A stretch of 64,000 bases of DNA from Alteromonas salexigens (GCF_025628895.1 NZ_JAOTJC010000004.1:114388-178387); one strand, 5' to 3'. Counted from the stretch's first letter, positions 29,356 through 39,890 are shown. Made by a program: numbers and translations. Notes: a model not told the origin generated them from the letters alone.

Positions 29356-30390
29356 ATGAATATAATTCGCCCAATCACGAATGCGGATTACGCATCGCTG
29401 TATGACATTGCTGAAGAGTCCGGCATTGGCTTTACGTCATTGCCGGTCAACGACACCCTGCTGCACAATAAGATTGACCGTGCCGAAGCGTCGTTTAATA
29501 AAGCGGTCACACAGCCGGGTAACGAGTCGTACCTTTTTGTTATGGAAGATACCGCCACCGGTGAGGTGGTGGGAACCAGTGGTATCGAGGCGGCAGTAGG
29601 CCTGGATGACGCCTTCTATCACTATCACCTGGGCAAAGTGGTGCACTCTTCCCGGGAGCTGAAGGTACACAATACCGCAGAGATCCTCACCTTCTGTAAT
29701 GACTACACCGGGGTGACGGAAATTTGTACCTTGTTCTTACGTGAACGTGCGCGAGGCGGTCTGAACGGCAGACTCCTGTCGAAAGTCCGCTTTCTGTTTA
29801 TGATGGAACACCGTGAGCGCTTTTCAGAAACCGTCATTGCAGAGATGCGCGGCGTCAGCGACGACAATGGCAAATCGCCGTTCTGGGAGTGGTTGGAAGA
29901 ACATTTCTTCTCCATGGATTTCCCTACCGCTGACTATTTATCAGGCATTGGTAATAAAGTATTTATTGCCGAACTGATGCCTAAATACCCCATTTACGTA
30001 AACCTGTTAAGCCAGCAAGCTCAGGCCGTTATTGGTCAGGTGCACGATAAAACCCGTCCAGCCCTGCGATTATTGCAGGAAGAAGGGTTTAGCTGCCGTG
30101 GCTACGTCGATATTTTTGACGCCGGCCCGACGGTGGAAGCGAATCTTAGCCATGTGCGTACCGCACAGGCCAGCCGCAAGTTACCCGTGGTGATTGATGA
30201 CCAGACCGCTGCCCAGGGGCAGACATGCTATATCATCAATACCTCGGTGAAAGACTTCAGAGCCGTCGCCACCGAAATGACGGTCAGTGAAGAGCAGCAA
30301 GTCGCGGTATTGTCGCGTCAGGCAGCTGCGGCACTGAATATTAAGGAAGGTGACGCGGTCCGGTTCGCTCCGGTGAAATACAGTAACTAA
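29356..30390 (+). CDS. astA: Arginine N-succinyltransferase
   Basis: Transfers succinyl from succinyl-CoA to arginine, first step of the AST catabolic pathway. 344 residues: IIRPITNADYASLYDIAEESGIGFTSLP is typical of AstA, as are ARGGLNGRLLSKVRFLFMMEH and PTADYLSGIG. It lies between argD/astC (gap 25 bp) and astD (gap 15 bp). Confidence 0.96.
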   Translation: MNIIRPITNADYASLYDIAEESGIGFTSLPVNDTLLHNKIDRAEASFNKAVTQPGNESYLFVMEDTATGEVVGTSGIEAAVGLDDAFYHYHLGKVVHSSRELKVHNTAEILTFCNDYTGVTEICTLFLRERARGGLNGRLLSKVRFLFMMEHRERFSETVIAEMRGVSDDNGKSPFWEWLEEHFFSMDFPTADYLSGIGNKVFIAELMPKYPIYVNLLSQQAQAVIGQVHDKTRPALRLLQEEGFSCRGYVDIFDAGPTVEANLSHVRTAQASRKLPVVIDDQTAAQGQTCYIINTSVKDFRAVATEMTVSEEQQVAVLSRQAAAALNIKEGDAVRFAPVKYSN

Positions 30391-30405
30391 TAACAGGAGC
30401 CCTAC

Positions 30406-31875
30406 ATGCAAACTACACATTATATCAATGGTGAATGGCAAGCCGGTAAAGGCCACCCACTCACTTCAGTCGACCCCGCTAAAAACGAGGTTATCTGGGA
30501 AGGCGTTTCAGCGTCTCCGGACCAGGTGGATGCGGCTATCAGCGCGGCACGCGATGCAGCGCCAGAATGGGCTGCGAAAACCGTAGAAGCGCGGCTTGAA
30601 ATCATTAAACACTACGGCAAGCTGCTGGAAGAAAACAAACCGGCACTGGCCAAAGTGATTGCCCGTGAAACCGGTAAACCTGAGTGGGAAACTGCTACCG
30701 AAGTGGCTGCCATGATGGGCAAAGTCGGCATTTCAGAGCGGGCTTACTTCGAGCGTACCGGCACCGTAGAAAACCCCATGCCAGTAGGTCAGGCGTTTAT
30801 TCGTCATAAGCCCCATGGTGTGGTTGCCGTATTTGGCCCTTACAACTTCCCCGGCCACCTGCCTAACGGCCACATCATCCCTGCCCTGTTGGCGGGTAAC
30901 ACCGTGGTATACAAACCCAGTGACCTGACCCCGATGGTGGCCCAGGAAATGGTGAAGCTTTGGCATGAAGCTGGCTTACCAGCCGGTGTTCTGAACCTGA
31001 TTCAGGGCGAAGTAGAAACCGGCAAAGCGCTGGCATCACATCAGGGAATTGACGGCCTGTTCTTTACCGGCAGTTCACGCACCGGCAAGATCCTGCACGA
31101 GCAGTTTGCTGGTCATCCGGGCAAAATCCTGGCACTGGAAATGGGCGGTAATAACCCCCTGATTGTGAAAGATGTGGAAGACACTGACGCCGCGGTGCAC
31201 GACATCGTACAGTCAGCCTTTGTGACCTCTGGTCAGCGCTGCACCTGTGCCCGCCGTTTGTTTATCCCGAAAGGGGACAAAGGCGATGCACTGCTGGCGC
31301 GCTTCATCGAAGTGACCCGCAACATCAAAGTCGGTGACTACGACGCAGAAGATCAGCCGTTCATGGGTGCCATGATTTCTGCTCACGCTGCGAAGTTGAT
31401 GGTCGATGCCCAGGCGGAGCTTGAAAAGGCTGGTGCCAATGTACTGGTTCGCCTCGAACAGCCAGACGAAAATAAGGGCTTCGCGACCCCGGGTATTATT
31501 GACGTCACCGACATACTGGCGTCATTACCGGATGAAGAGCACTTTGGCCCTATGGTTAAAGTCATTCGTTACGATGACTTCGATGCTGCTATCGCTGAAG
31601 CCAATAACACCAGTTTCGGTTTGTCAGCAGGGTTTATTGGCGACAATGAAGAAGATTACCGTTACTTCTTCCAGCGTATCCGTGCCGGCATTGTGAACTG
31701 GAACCGTCCTATTACAGGTGCCAGCAGTGCAGCGCCATTCGGCGGCATCGGCGACAGCGGTAACCACCGCGCCAGCGCTTACTACGCAGCCGACTACTGC
31801 GCCTACCCGGTAGCGTCTGTAGAGTTAGATAAGGTCACCCTGCCTGGCTCACTGACGCCTGGTTTGACGCTGTAA
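30406..31875 (+). CDS. astD: Succinylglutamate-semialdehyde dehydrogenase
   Basis: NAD-dependent oxidation of succinylglutamate semialdehyde to succinylglutamate. 489 residues. Catalytic Cys279 is in [11 protein letters not shown], the general-base Glu in [10 protein letters not shown], and the NAD fold in [15 protein letters not shown] precedes the ATG. The AST genes astB and astE are not in the cluster and must lie elsewhere if the pathway is complete. Confidence 0.96.
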   Translation: MQTTHYINGEWQAGKGHPLTSVDPAKNEVIWEGVSASPDQVDAAISAARDAAPEWAAKTVEARLEIIKHYGKLLEENKPALAKVIARETGKPEWETATEVAAMMGKVGISERAYFERTGTVENPMPVGQAFIRHKPHGVVAVFGPYNFPGHLPNGHIIPALLAGNTVVYKPSDLTPMVAQEMVKLWHEAGLPAGVLNLIQGEVETGKALASHQGIDGLFFTGSSRTGKILHEQFAGHPGKILALEMGGNNPLIVKDVEDTDAAVHDIVQSAFVTSGQRCTCARRLFIPKGDKGDALLARFIEVTRNIKVGDYDAEDQPFMGAMISAHAAKLMVDAQAELEKAGANVLVRLEQPDENKGFATPGIIDVTDILASLPDEEHFGPMVKVIRYDDFDAAIAEANNTSFGLSAGFIGDNEEDYRYFFQRIRAGIVNWNRPITGASSAAPFGGIGDSGNHRASAYYAADYCAYPVASVELDKVTLPGSLTPGLTL

Positions 31876-31895
31876 GCAGCACAAGGAGTTTGTTT

Positions 31896-32702
31896 ATGCA
31901 TAGCAACATTGACACTTTATTTTCCCATATGTGGGACGACTACGTGACTATTACGCCGTCTGCGCACAAGATCCACAAATTATTGCTGGGCGAAGAGTCA
32001 GGCGACGAAATTGTTAACGACCACGTGGCGTTTCGTACCTTCAAGCTGGATAAAACCCGGTTAGACAAGCTGGCCGCGCACTTTCTTGCCCTGGGCTATG
32101 AAGAGAAAGGCCAGTACGACTTTGAAGCGAAGAAACTGGATGCTAAGCACTTTGAGCATCCGGATGACACCCAGCCTAAAGTGTTTATCAGCGAGCTACG
32201 GGTAGATGAGCTGTCTGAACAGGCTCAGGAAATTATTCATAAGCTCGTAGGGCAGATGAACCCTGAGGTGGTCGAGGAAGATAACTTTCTGTACTCCGGC
32301 CGTCACTGGGACATCACCAAAGCCGACTACGATACTCTGTTAAATGAGTCAGAGTATGCGGCCTGGCTGGCAGCGTGGGGCTTCCGCGCTAACCACTTTA
32401 CGGTTAGCGTTAATCATCTTACGCAAACCCATTCGCTGACTGACGTGAACACCCTGCTGAAAGAAGCAGGCTTTGTGCTGAATACATCGGGCGGTGAAAT
32501 TAAAGGCGGTCCGGATGTTCATCTGGCGCAATCATCGACCATGGCCGACCGCGCAGATGTCGCATTTGGTGAAGAAACGCTGGCTATTCCCAGTTGTTTC
32601 TATGAGTTTGCCCAGCGCTATGAAATGCCCAACGGCAAACTTTATCAGGGATTCGTGGCGGCCTCTGCCGACAAAATTTTTGAAAGCACCAATGCCAAGT
32701 AA
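31896..32702 (+). CDS. DUF1338 family protein (HglS/YdcJ-like)
   Basis: 268 residues from the ATG at 31896, seven bases after AAGGAG; an in-frame TTG two codons earlier is unlikely. NDHVAFRTFKLDKTRL supplies the first metal-site histidine of the DUF1338 vicinal-oxygen-chelate fold; FRANHFTVSVNHL a second. Larger relatives (YdcJ/HglS, about 450 residues) convert 2-oxoadipate to 2-hydroxyglutarate in lysine catabolism. This is the short form, so the substrate may differ. Position right after astD and before a terminator suggests a role in amino-acid catabolism; that is inference. Confidence 0.8.
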   Translation: MHSNIDTLFSHMWDDYVTITPSAHKIHKLLLGEESGDEIVNDHVAFRTFKLDKTRLDKLAAHFLALGYEEKGQYDFEAKKLDAKHFEHPDDTQPKVFISELRVDELSEQAQEIIHKLVGQMNPEVVEEDNFLYSGRHWDITKADYDTLLNESEYAAWLAAWGFRANHFTVSVNHLTQTHSLTDVNTLLKEAGFVLNTSGGEIKGGPDVHLAQSSTMADRADVAFGEETLAIPSCFYEFAQRYEMPNGKLYQGFVAASADKIFESTNAK

Positions 32703-32721
32703 CCCCGGATAAGCAGTCATC

Positions 32722-32751
32722 AAAAAGCCGCATTCATATGCGGCTTTTTTT
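32722..32751. terminator. Bidirectional terminator between DUF1338 and H-NOX genes
   Basis: AAAGCCGCAT-TCAT-ATGCGGCTTT is a perfect 10-bp stem with A and T runs on both sides (seven T on the plus strand, five on the minus). It ends both the ast transcript and the convergent parC/H-NOX transcript. Confidence 0.9.
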
Positions 32752-32781
32752 ATGGTTGAGAAGCGCCAGTACGCTAAAACG

Positions 32782-33324
32782 TCAGCGACACACCACCGTC
32801 AGACTGAACTGGTAGGTGTGAGGCTCTGAACAGGCGATAGTCTCGCGTTCAATGGCAGTGCTGTAATGGTCAGCTGCGGCATCCAGAAACCCCTCTGCCA
32901 GTGCGTACAGGTCGTATTTGGAACAATAACGCAGCCGCATGGCGTTATCAGTGCGGGAAAGGACCGTTACTTTAGGTAAGTCAGCATCCGGGTAAAGCTC
33001 GCGCACCTGGCTGTGAATATCGGTATCCAGGTACTCCAGCACCTCCAGCAAGGAATTGCGCCCGGACAGCACCTGTCCGTGCACTTCTACCAGCCGGTTA
33101 AACAAATAGTACCCAAAGTCATGCAACAGCTCCTCACTGCTTTTCCCGGTGTTGTCTTCAAGGGCACTAAGCACCTTCTGCATGTCAGTGAAAGGATATG
33201 ATTTGTCAGCTTCAAACGAACCGGGGCTGCCGACACCGGCCGCGGCAAAAATCTCCTTCGCGTAATCGTCAGAGACTTTTTTTTCCAGCATATGGGCCAT
33301 GGATCTGAATACCATACCTAGCAT
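32782..33324 (-). CDS. H-NOX-like haem NO-binding protein
   Basis: 180 residues, standard H-NOX length. The N terminus MLGMVFRSMAHMLEKK matches the family opening (MxGxVFxxLxxMVEKK). The proximal haem ligand is present as His104 in DIHSQVRELYP, and Pro117 in LPKV aligns with the conserved kink proline. The haem-propionate motif YxSxR reads Y133-C-S135-K-Y137, so the arginine is replaced by tyrosine. AGGAG stands 8 bp before the ATG. It lies 52 bp behind parC on the same strand, with no HnoK kinase or diguanylate cyclase beside it. Family call is good; haem binding is uncertain. Confidence 0.8.
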   Translation of the reverse strand: MLGMVFRSMAHMLEKKVSDDYAKEIFAAAGVGSPGSFEADKSYPFTDMQKVLSALEDNTGKSSEELLHDFGYYLFNRLVEVHGQVLSGRNSLLEVLEYLDTDIHSQVRELYPDADLPKVTVLSRTDNAMRLRYCSKYDLYALAEGFLDAAADHYSTAIERETIACSEPHTYQFSLTVVCR

Positions 33325-33376
33325 AGGTTTGCTCCTGTTGCAGTGACGGGCCCACGGTACCCGCCACGCCGATTAG

Positions 33377-35668
33377 TTAGTCACTGGTGCCGGCTGGCTC
33401 TGGGTCTTTGTTGGCCGGGGCGGCCACCTGGACACTGTCAACCCGCTGCAGGCCTCGGGGCAGTTTATTACCACGTCGTCCCCGTTCACCCTGATAATGC
33501 TCCAGATCGGCCGGACTGAGCGTCATACTGCGTTTGCCGGCGACAATTTTCACCGAGCTGTCCGCCGGCACCACAGCCAGGGCTTTGACGTATTCCTCCC
33601 GAGACTGGGATTTCGCCGACGGAATATTAATAAGTTTATTCCCTTTGCCCTTGCCCAGACTCGGCAGATCCCTCAGCGGGAACAACAGCATGCGTCCTTC
33701 ATTGGACACCGCCAGACACCAATCGGTTTCAATGTGCATAACCGGCACTGGCTTTAATATTTTTGCTGCAGTTGGTAATGACAGATAGGCTTTACCGGCC
33801 TTGTTCTTGCTGACCATATCGCTGAACTTACCCACAAAACCATAGCCCGCGTCGGAAGCCATTAAAAAGCGTTGTTCGTCTGCGCCCATTAACACATGCT
33901 CGAAACGCTCGCCGGCTACGACGCTGAAGCGGCCGGTAAGCGGTTCACCCTGGCTTCGTGCCGACGGCAGCCCGTGGGCATCGCAGGCAAAGGTGCGTCC
34001 GGACGAGTCCATAAATACGGCGGGCTGATTGCTTCGTCCGGTGGCACTGGAGCAATAGTTGTCACCGGCTTTGTAGTTCAGTGCCTCGGCATCCACGTCA
34101 TGGCCTTTGGCACACCGCGCCCAGCCTTTTTCTGACAACACCACAGTGACTGGCTCGGAGGGCACCAGCTCTTTTTCGGAAAGGGCTTTCGCCTCACTGC
34201 GCGCCACCAGCGGCGAGCGACGATCATCGCCATACTTTTCCGCGTCGGCCAGAATTTCTTTTTTAATCAGGGTTTTCAGGCGACGTTCTGAACCCAGCAG
34301 TTGTTGTAATTTATCCCGCTCTGCAGCCAGCTCGTCCTGCTCACCGCGGATCTTCATTTCTTCCAGTTTAGCCAGGTGACGCAGTTTCAGTTCCAGAATG
34401 GCTTCTGCCTGCGTGTCAGTCAGGCTGAAGCGCTGCATTAATTCAGGTTTGGGTTTATCGTAAGTACGGATGATTTCAATGACTTCGTCTATATTCAAAA
34501 ACGCAATCATCAAACCTTCAAGAATGTGCAATCGCGCCAACACCTTATCAAGGCGGTACTGCAACCGGCGGGTGACGGTATCTTTTCGGTAAACCAGCCA
34601 TTCAGAGAGGATGGTTTTCAGGTCTTTTACCTTGGGACGGCCATCCAGGCCAATCATGTTCAGGTTCACCCGGTAGTTCTTTTCCAAATCAGTGGTGGCG
34701 AACAGATGTTGCATAAGCTGTTCAGTATCCACCCGGTTGGAACGGGGGGTGATCACCAGTCGGGTGGGGTTTTCATGATCTGACTCATCCCGTAAGTCGC
34801 TGACCATAGGCAGTTTCTTAGCCTGCATCTGGCTGGCAATCTGCTCCAGCACTTTCGCGCCTGACGCCTGATGAGGCAGTGCGGTAACAATGATGTCACC
34901 GGCCTCTTCCATATACACCGCCCGCATTTTCAATGAACCACGGCCGGTTTCATAGAGTTTGGCAATATCTTCGCGGGGCGTAATGATTTCCGCGTCGGTG
35001 GGGTAATCCGGGCCCTGGACGATTTCCAGCAGCTCACCAAGTTCAGTGCGACTGTTATCCAGAAGCATGGCACAGGCATTGGCCAGTTCACGCACGTTAT
35101 GCGGCGGAATATCGGTGGCCATGCCCACGGCAATGCCGGTTACGCCGTTTAACAAAATGTGCGGCAGACGGGCTGGCAGTACGCTGGGCTCCTGCAAGGT
35201 ACCGTCAAAGTTCGGGATCCAATCCACCGTGCCCTGGGCCACTTCATTTAGCAATACTTCAGAAAAGCGCGACAGCCTGGCTTCGGTATAACGCATGGCA
35301 GCAAATGACTTGGGATCATCCGGTGCCCCCCAGTTCCCCTGCCCATCCACCAGCGGATAGCGGTAAGAAAACGGCTGCGCCATCAATACCATAGCTTCAT
35401 AGCAGGCGGAATCGCCGTGGGGATGGAACTTACCTAACACATCACCCACCGTCCGTGCCGATTTCTTGTACTTGGCACTGGCGCTCAGGCCCAGGTCAGA
35501 CATAGCGTAAATGATCCGCCGCTGTACCGGCTTAAGGCCGTCCGCGATATTCGGTAGCGCCCGGTCCATAATCACGTACATCGAATAGTTGAGATACGCG
35601 TCTTCGGTAAACCGGCGTAGCGGCAACTGCTCGATGCCGTCTCGATTAATTGTTATCTGATCGCTCAT
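33377..35668 (-). CDS. parC: DNA topoisomerase IV subunit A
   Basis: Decatenates daughter chromosomes together with ParE. 763 residues. The N-terminal GyrA-like domain contains [15 protein letters not shown] with Ser87 and Glu91 at the quinolone-resistance positions (wild-type-like) and catalytic Tyr127 in [10 protein letters not shown]. The C-terminal beta-pinwheel follows from about residue 500. parE is not in the window; in many gammaproteobacteria it lies directly upstream, but here a kinase gene is divergent from parC. Confidence 0.97.
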   Translation of the reverse strand: MSDQITINRDGIEQLPLRRFTEDAYLNYSMYVIMDRALPNIADGLKPVQRRIIYAMSDLGLSASAKYKKSARTVGDVLGKFHPHGDSACYEAMVLMAQPFSYRYPLVDGQGNWGAPDDPKSFAAMRYTEARLSRFSEVLLNEVAQGTVDWIPNFDGTLQEPSVLPARLPHILLNGVTGIAVGMATDIPPHNVRELANACAMLLDNSRTELGELLEIVQGPDYPTDAEIITPREDIAKLYETGRGSLKMRAVYMEEAGDIIVTALPHQASGAKVLEQIASQMQAKKLPMVSDLRDESDHENPTRLVITPRSNRVDTEQLMQHLFATTDLEKNYRVNLNMIGLDGRPKVKDLKTILSEWLVYRKDTVTRRLQYRLDKVLARLHILEGLMIAFLNIDEVIEIIRTYDKPKPELMQRFSLTDTQAEAILELKLRHLAKLEEMKIRGEQDELAAERDKLQQLLGSERRLKTLIKKEILADAEKYGDDRRSPLVARSEAKALSEKELVPSEPVTVVLSEKGWARCAKGHDVDAEALNYKAGDNYCSSATGRSNQPAVFMDSSGRTFACDAHGLPSARSQGEPLTGRFSVVAGERFEHVLMGADEQRFLMASDAGYGFVGKFSDMVSKNKAGKAYLSLPTAAKILKPVPVMHIETDWCLAVSNEGRMLLFPLRDLPSLGKGKGNKLINIPSAKSQSREEYVKALAVVPADSSVKIVAGKRSMTLSPADLEHYQGERGRRGNKLPRGLQRVDSVQVAAPANKDPEPAGTSD

Positions 35669-35947
35669 GGAGTCTGTTCATATTGTTATTTGCTACTACC
35701 AATGCCAGCAGATTGTCTGCCCCGGAAAAAACCGGGTATATTGACTGCGTGCGCGGTGGTCTGCCAAGCGGTATGCCCCCCCTGAGAAGGCACGCCCGTG
35801 GCGCTGACCTGCTTGCTATTGTGGGGCAATCCCTGCGTTAGTGCAATACGGCTCATTCGCCCTCGCCCCTACACCTTTGTACATTCCGGCAAAGGGGTGG
35901 TTTAATAGCAATTCGTCCTGACTGATTTGTATACCGACAACCACCCG

Positions 35948-38900
35948 ATGCCTGCTATCCGAATTATCCTGGTGAGTATTTTGCTGCTATTCATGGCCGC
36001 ACCTGCCTGCGCGGCCACCCCGCTAACCCTGTACAGCGGTCAGCAGGAAATCAGCCTGTACGAAAACTTCCGCTACCTGCCCGAGACGGGCAGCCCGTAT
36101 ACCATCAGTGACGTACAACGGCGCAAAAGCGACTTTATCCCCTACCCTGACGACAACCCCAACTTCGGTTTTCAGGAGGAAGCCTTGTGGCTGTATGTGC
36201 CGCTGAAAAATGTCAGTGGTATAGACGACTGGGTGCTTACCGTTGGCTTTAGCCAGCTGGATAACGTCGATTTCTATGTGGTGGCAGGCAATAAGGTGAC
36301 CCAGAGCCATCAGGGTAAAGCGCAAAAAGAACAGTTATTTCGTATTCCCACCATGCGGATCCAGCTACCGGAGTCAACGCCGGTAGACGTCTTCGTACGA
36401 GTGAAAAGCAATTCGTCCAGCTTAATTGTGCCGCTCACCCTGCAGCCAGAAAGCATGCACAGTGCCTATGTACAATGGGACAGCATTCTGTGGGGGCTGT
36501 TTTACGGCGGCCTGGTTATTTTAGCCATATACAATCTGGTGTTGTACCTGAATGTGCGTGAGCCCAGCCTGGTTGCCTACGTTGGATATATTCTGGCGGT
36601 CATTTTGTGGCAGTTCATATGGGGTGGGCATGTCCACTTACTGGTCGATGACGGCTTGCCCCTGTGGTTCGTGGGCCATACCGAGCTTATCTTCATAATT
36701 ATCGGCCTGTCATCCGGTATATTCACCATGACCTTCCTTGATACGCGGGTGCATGCGCGCCATGCCCACCCGATTGTGGTAGGCATGCTGGTGGCGCAGA
36801 TCGGTGTAGCACTGATTTGTCTGACCGGCCTGCTTCCGCCGGTGTGGAAGAATAACCTGGTGTATGGTGTCGGCATGCTCGCTATCTGCAGTTATATTTA
36901 TGCAGGTTTTGAGGCATACGCTAACCGTTTTCAGCCCGCCCGCTATTTTATCTTCGCCTGGACCATGCTGGCCGGGGGCGCCATCATTGGTATGCTGAGT
37001 CTGGTGGGGGTGCTGCCGTCCAATGCCTTCACTGCCTACTGTTTCCAGGTCGGGGTGTTTTTGGAAGCGGGGCTGTTTTCACTGGCGTTAATGGAGAAAA
37101 GCCGCAGTCAGCTGCAAAGCGAAGTGGAACAGGCCACCAATGATCTGCGCAACAACATGGAGCTCATTGAGGAGCAGAATGCGCGTCTGGATATTGCCCG
37201 TAAGGATGCCATTAAAGCCAGTAACGTCAAATCGCAATTCCTGGCCAATATGAGTCATGAAATCCGCACGCCACTCAATGCCATTCTGGGCTTCAGCCGT
37301 GAACTGACCCTGTCTGCACTGCCTACTGATCAGCAGGAACAAGTGCGCATTATCAGTACCGCGGCAGATAACCTGCTGAGCATTGTGAACGACGTACTCG
37401 ACTTTTCTAAAATTGAAGCCGGCAAGTTACAAATCAACAACCAGCCGTTCTCGCCCAACCAGTTGCTGGAAGAGATGGTGACAATCATGTCGAAAACCGC
37501 GCACGGTAAACGTCTGGAGTTTGTATTTGAATTGCAGCCGCTGCCCGAAAAGCTGATTGGCGATATCTATCGTATTAAGCAGGTACTCAATAACCTGCTC
37601 AGTAACGCGCTTAAATTCACCTCGTCTGGCACCATCACACTGGCCGTCAGTGGCCGCGCCCTGCCTCACGGCATCCATGAGCTGAATATCAAGGTGAAAG
37701 ACACCGGGATTGGGATCAGCCGTCAGGATCAGAAGAAACTTTTCAATGCCTTCTCGCAGGTGGATGATGCGCTGAACCGCAGTTATCAGGGTACCGGGCT
37801 GGGGCTGGTGATTTGTCGTGAACTGGTGCGACTGATGCGCGGTAACCTCACTTTGAAAAGTACCCCCAACGTGGGCAGCACATTCGAAGTGACTTTGCGA
37901 ACCAACCAGCTTAGCCAGAAGTATTCACTGGGTCCGCATCCTGACTGGATCGGCAAGCAAGTGGTCATTTTCGACCCTGTTCCCGCTACCCGCATGGCCA
38001 GCGCCCGTTTGATGCAGCATTTAGGTGCCAGCACCACGTCGGTGGAATCACTGGCCTACCTGCGCACGCTGGATATGAACGCCGATTACCTGATGGCCGT
38101 CACGCCGGTTACCAAAACTGATAAACGGGATGAGTACCTGAGTGAACTGGTGCAGTTTTCGGCTAAGAAACGCATTCTGTGGTACTCCGGCGGTGAGCCT
38201 TTTAATCAGTACCCCAGCCTGACGCAGTATTTCCATTCGCAACTGCGTATGCCTATGTCACTGTCGAAACTGGATGACTTGGTTAACCACAAGATGAAGC
38301 CACAGCGTAATCCCATGCAGGATAAGATTGACGCGCTCCCGCGGGCACGGATCCTGGCGGTGGACGACATGGACATGAACCTCAAGCTGTTGGATACCTG
38401 GCTAAGTGACTCGCCCATCACCCTCACCACGTCAATGAGTGGCCAGGATGCGGTGAACTGCTGCCAGACCCACGAATATGATTTGATTCTGATGGACGTA
38501 CAAATGCCGGGTATGGACGGGTTGCAGGCCTCACGGGCTATCCGTCAGACAGCGCTGAACCTGGGCACTCCTATTATTGCGGTCACCGCTCACGCGTTTA
38601 AAGAAGAGCAGGAAAAATTACTGGCATCCGGGATGGACGACTATTTGCCCAAACCCATAGAACTGGGCACCTTGCTGGATCTTATCCGGCGCTGGTGTCA
38701 GCCGGTGTCGGCACCGGCCATGGCGTTGCCTACGCTGGACTGGCAACTGGCATTAAAACGCGCCAATCAGAATGCCAATGCAGCGGAAGAGTTATTGCGG
38801 GACTTCACCAATCTACTGCCGGCCTCCGTTGATGTGATTAAACATGCCTGGGACGACCGCAATTACACCAGCCTGAAAGCCGAAGTGCACCGCCTGCATG

Positions 38901-39082
38901 GGGCGTGTTGTTACACCGGCTTGCCCAAACTTCAACATTTAACCAGTGAACTGGAGACCGCCCTGAAACTGGGGCAGCACTTCCTGGTTGCCGAACAGCT
39001 ACCCGGCTTTATGGTAGAGGCGGAGTCCGTACTGGTCGCCGCCAGTGACCATCTGGAATCAATCACTACCTCATTCGGCTGA
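35948..39082 (+). CDS. BarA-like hybrid histidine kinase with 7TMR-DISM sensor
   Basis: 1044 residues from the ATG at 35948, where a signal peptide (LVSILLLFMAAPACA) begins; a TTG seven codons earlier is open. Order: periplasmic DISM domain (about 25-175), seven membrane helices (about 178-385), coiled coil, HisKA with His437 in MSHEIRTPLN, HATPase_c (about 540-655), a degenerate receiver-like segment (about 665-780), a true receiver with Asp850 in LILMDVQMPGMDG, and an HPt domain with His981 in AEVHRLHGACCYTG. The receiver (TPIIAVTAHAFKEEQEKLL) and HPt resemble those of BarA/GacS, which phosphorylate UvrY/GacA to switch on CsrA-sequestering RNAs. The input domain differs from classical BarA. 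Confidence 0.88.
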   Translation: MPAIRIILVSILLLFMAAPACAATPLTLYSGQQEISLYENFRYLPETGSPYTISDVQRRKSDFIPYPDDNPNFGFQEEALWLYVPLKNVSGIDDWVLTVGFSQLDNVDFYVVAGNKVTQSHQGKAQKEQLFRIPTMRIQLPESTPVDVFVRVKSNSSSLIVPLTLQPESMHSAYVQWDSILWGLFYGGLVILAIYNLVLYLNVREPSLVAYVGYILAVILWQFIWGGHVHLLVDDGLPLWFVGHTELIFIIIGLSSGIFTMTFLDTRVHARHAHPIVVGMLVAQIGVALICLTGLLPPVWKNNLVYGVGMLAICSYIYAGFEAYANRFQPARYFIFAWTMLAGGAIIGMLSLVGVLPSNAFTAYCFQVGVFLEAGLFSLALMEKSRSQLQSEVEQATNDLRNNMELIEEQNARLDIARKDAIKASNVKSQFLANMSHEIRTPLNAILGFSRELTLSALPTDQQEQVRIISTAADNLLSIVNDVLDFSKIEAGKLQINNQPFSPNQLLEEMVTIMSKTAHGKRLEFVFELQPLPEKLIGDIYRIKQVLNNLLSNALKFTSSGTITLAVSGRALPHGIHELNIKVKDTGIGISRQDQKKLFNAFSQVDDALNRSYQGTGLGLVICRELVRLMRGNLTLKSTPNVGSTFEVTLRTNQLSQKYSLGPHPDWIGKQVVIFDPVPATRMASARLMQHLGASTTSVESLAYLRTLDMNADYLMAVTPVTKTDKRDEYLSELVQFSAKKRILWYSGGEPFNQYPSLTQYFHSQLRMPMSLSKLDDLVNHKMKPQRNPMQDKIDALPRARILAVDDMDMNLKLLDTWLSDSPITLTTSMSGQDAVNCCQTHEYDLILMDVQMPGMDGLQASRAIRQTALNLGTPIIAVTAHAFKEEQEKLLASGMDDYLPKPIELGTLLDLIRRWCQPVSAPAMALPTLDWQLALKRANQNANAAEELLRDFTNLLPASVDVIKHAWDDRNYTSLKAEVHRLHGACCYTGLPKLQHLTSELETALKLGQHFLVAEQLPGFMVEAESVLVAASDHLESITTSFG

Positions 39083-39769
39083 CACGGCGTTCATTCGCGC
39101 TTCCTGACACTGCCGCATCAGGGAGGAAAACTCGGCTGGCGTACGATCCAGTTCTGATGCTGACACGAACACATCGAATCCTAATCGGCTGCGCAACTGA
39201 GTCATGCGATTAGCCAGCATGGCCTTGATGCCAGTCAACACCTCGCCATCACTCAGGGTAAACTGTTTGTCATCAAACATGGTCTCGCTGTAGCAACTGC
39301 CCGAGGGACAGTTGGCGTCGTCATTCTGAAACAACAGTGGCCGCTGCTCCATTAGCAGGTGGGTGGCGAGTCGCGGTGACACGCTGCGCAGAAACGGCGC
39401 ATAATCTTTTATGCGAAAACCAATCGCTTCTAAGTCGACATGGTCCAGCCCTTTGCGCACCCGCGGGCAGTCAATGCGCTGCACATTGTCCCAGTCGAGG
39501 TGCCAGTTGCCCAGCCGGTGATGGTAATGAATAGCCTGCGGGGAGATTTCAATACTGTGGTCAGGTTCACGTAACTTAAACCAGCCTATCAGCAACGCTA
39601 CAATAGAGGCACTGGTAAGAAACACCCCGGCCAGAAACAGCCAGTCGGGGGCCAGGGCCAGCCACATCGCGGACACTAACAAACCAGCCAGGCCTATCAC
39701 CACGCTGGTGATGCCATTGCGCTTCGCGCTGGCGCGAATAAAAATAGGCTCAGACTCAGTTCCAGACAT
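39071..39769 (-). CDS. DUF2982-like membrane protein
   Basis: 232 residues: two adjacent hydrophobic helices (about 20-62), then a soluble domain (HSIEISPQAIHYHHRLGNWHL, WDNVQRIDCPRVRKGLDHVD) resembling DUF2982 of alteromonads and vibrios. Function unknown. Its 3' end overlaps the convergent kinase gene by 12 bp. Its start overlaps the stop of a 44-codon upstream frame. Confidence 0.75.
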   Translation of the reverse strand: MSGTESEPIFIRASAKRNGITSVVIGLAGLLVSAMWLALAPDWLFLAGVFLTSASIVALLIGWFKLREPDHSIEISPQAIHYHHRLGNWHLDWDNVQRIDCPRVRKGLDHVDLEAIGFRIKDYAPFLRSVSPRLATHLLMEQRPLLFQNDDANCPSGSCYSETMFDDKQFTLSDGEVLTGIKAMLANRMTQLRSRLGFDVFVSASELDRTPAEFSSLMRQCQEARMNAVSAE

Positions 39770-39890
39770 ACAAATACACCACCAACATGATTACTGCCCA
39801 CAGCACGTACAGCCGCACCCGATTACAAAACGGGCAGGAGGTTTGCCACCATCGCTGGTCGCGCCTGGGCTTGGAATTATTGCTTCGCAT
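39756..39890 (-). CDS. 44-residue cysteine-pair membrane peptide
   Basis: A short frame: a basic/aromatic N terminus (RRDQRWWQTS), a CPFC pair at residues 19-22 and a hydrophobic helix (about 26-43) ending in VWN. Its TGA lies 11-13 bases inside the DUF2982-like gene, which suggests translational coupling. No strong ribosome site is visible (GATTAAG before the ATG). CPxC in so small a peptide could bind metal or act in thiol exchange, or simply be one half of a zinc knuckle. Real but not certain. Confidence 0.45.
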   Translation of the reverse strand: MRSNNSKPRRDQRWWQTSCPFCNRVRLYVLWAVIMLVVYLYVWN

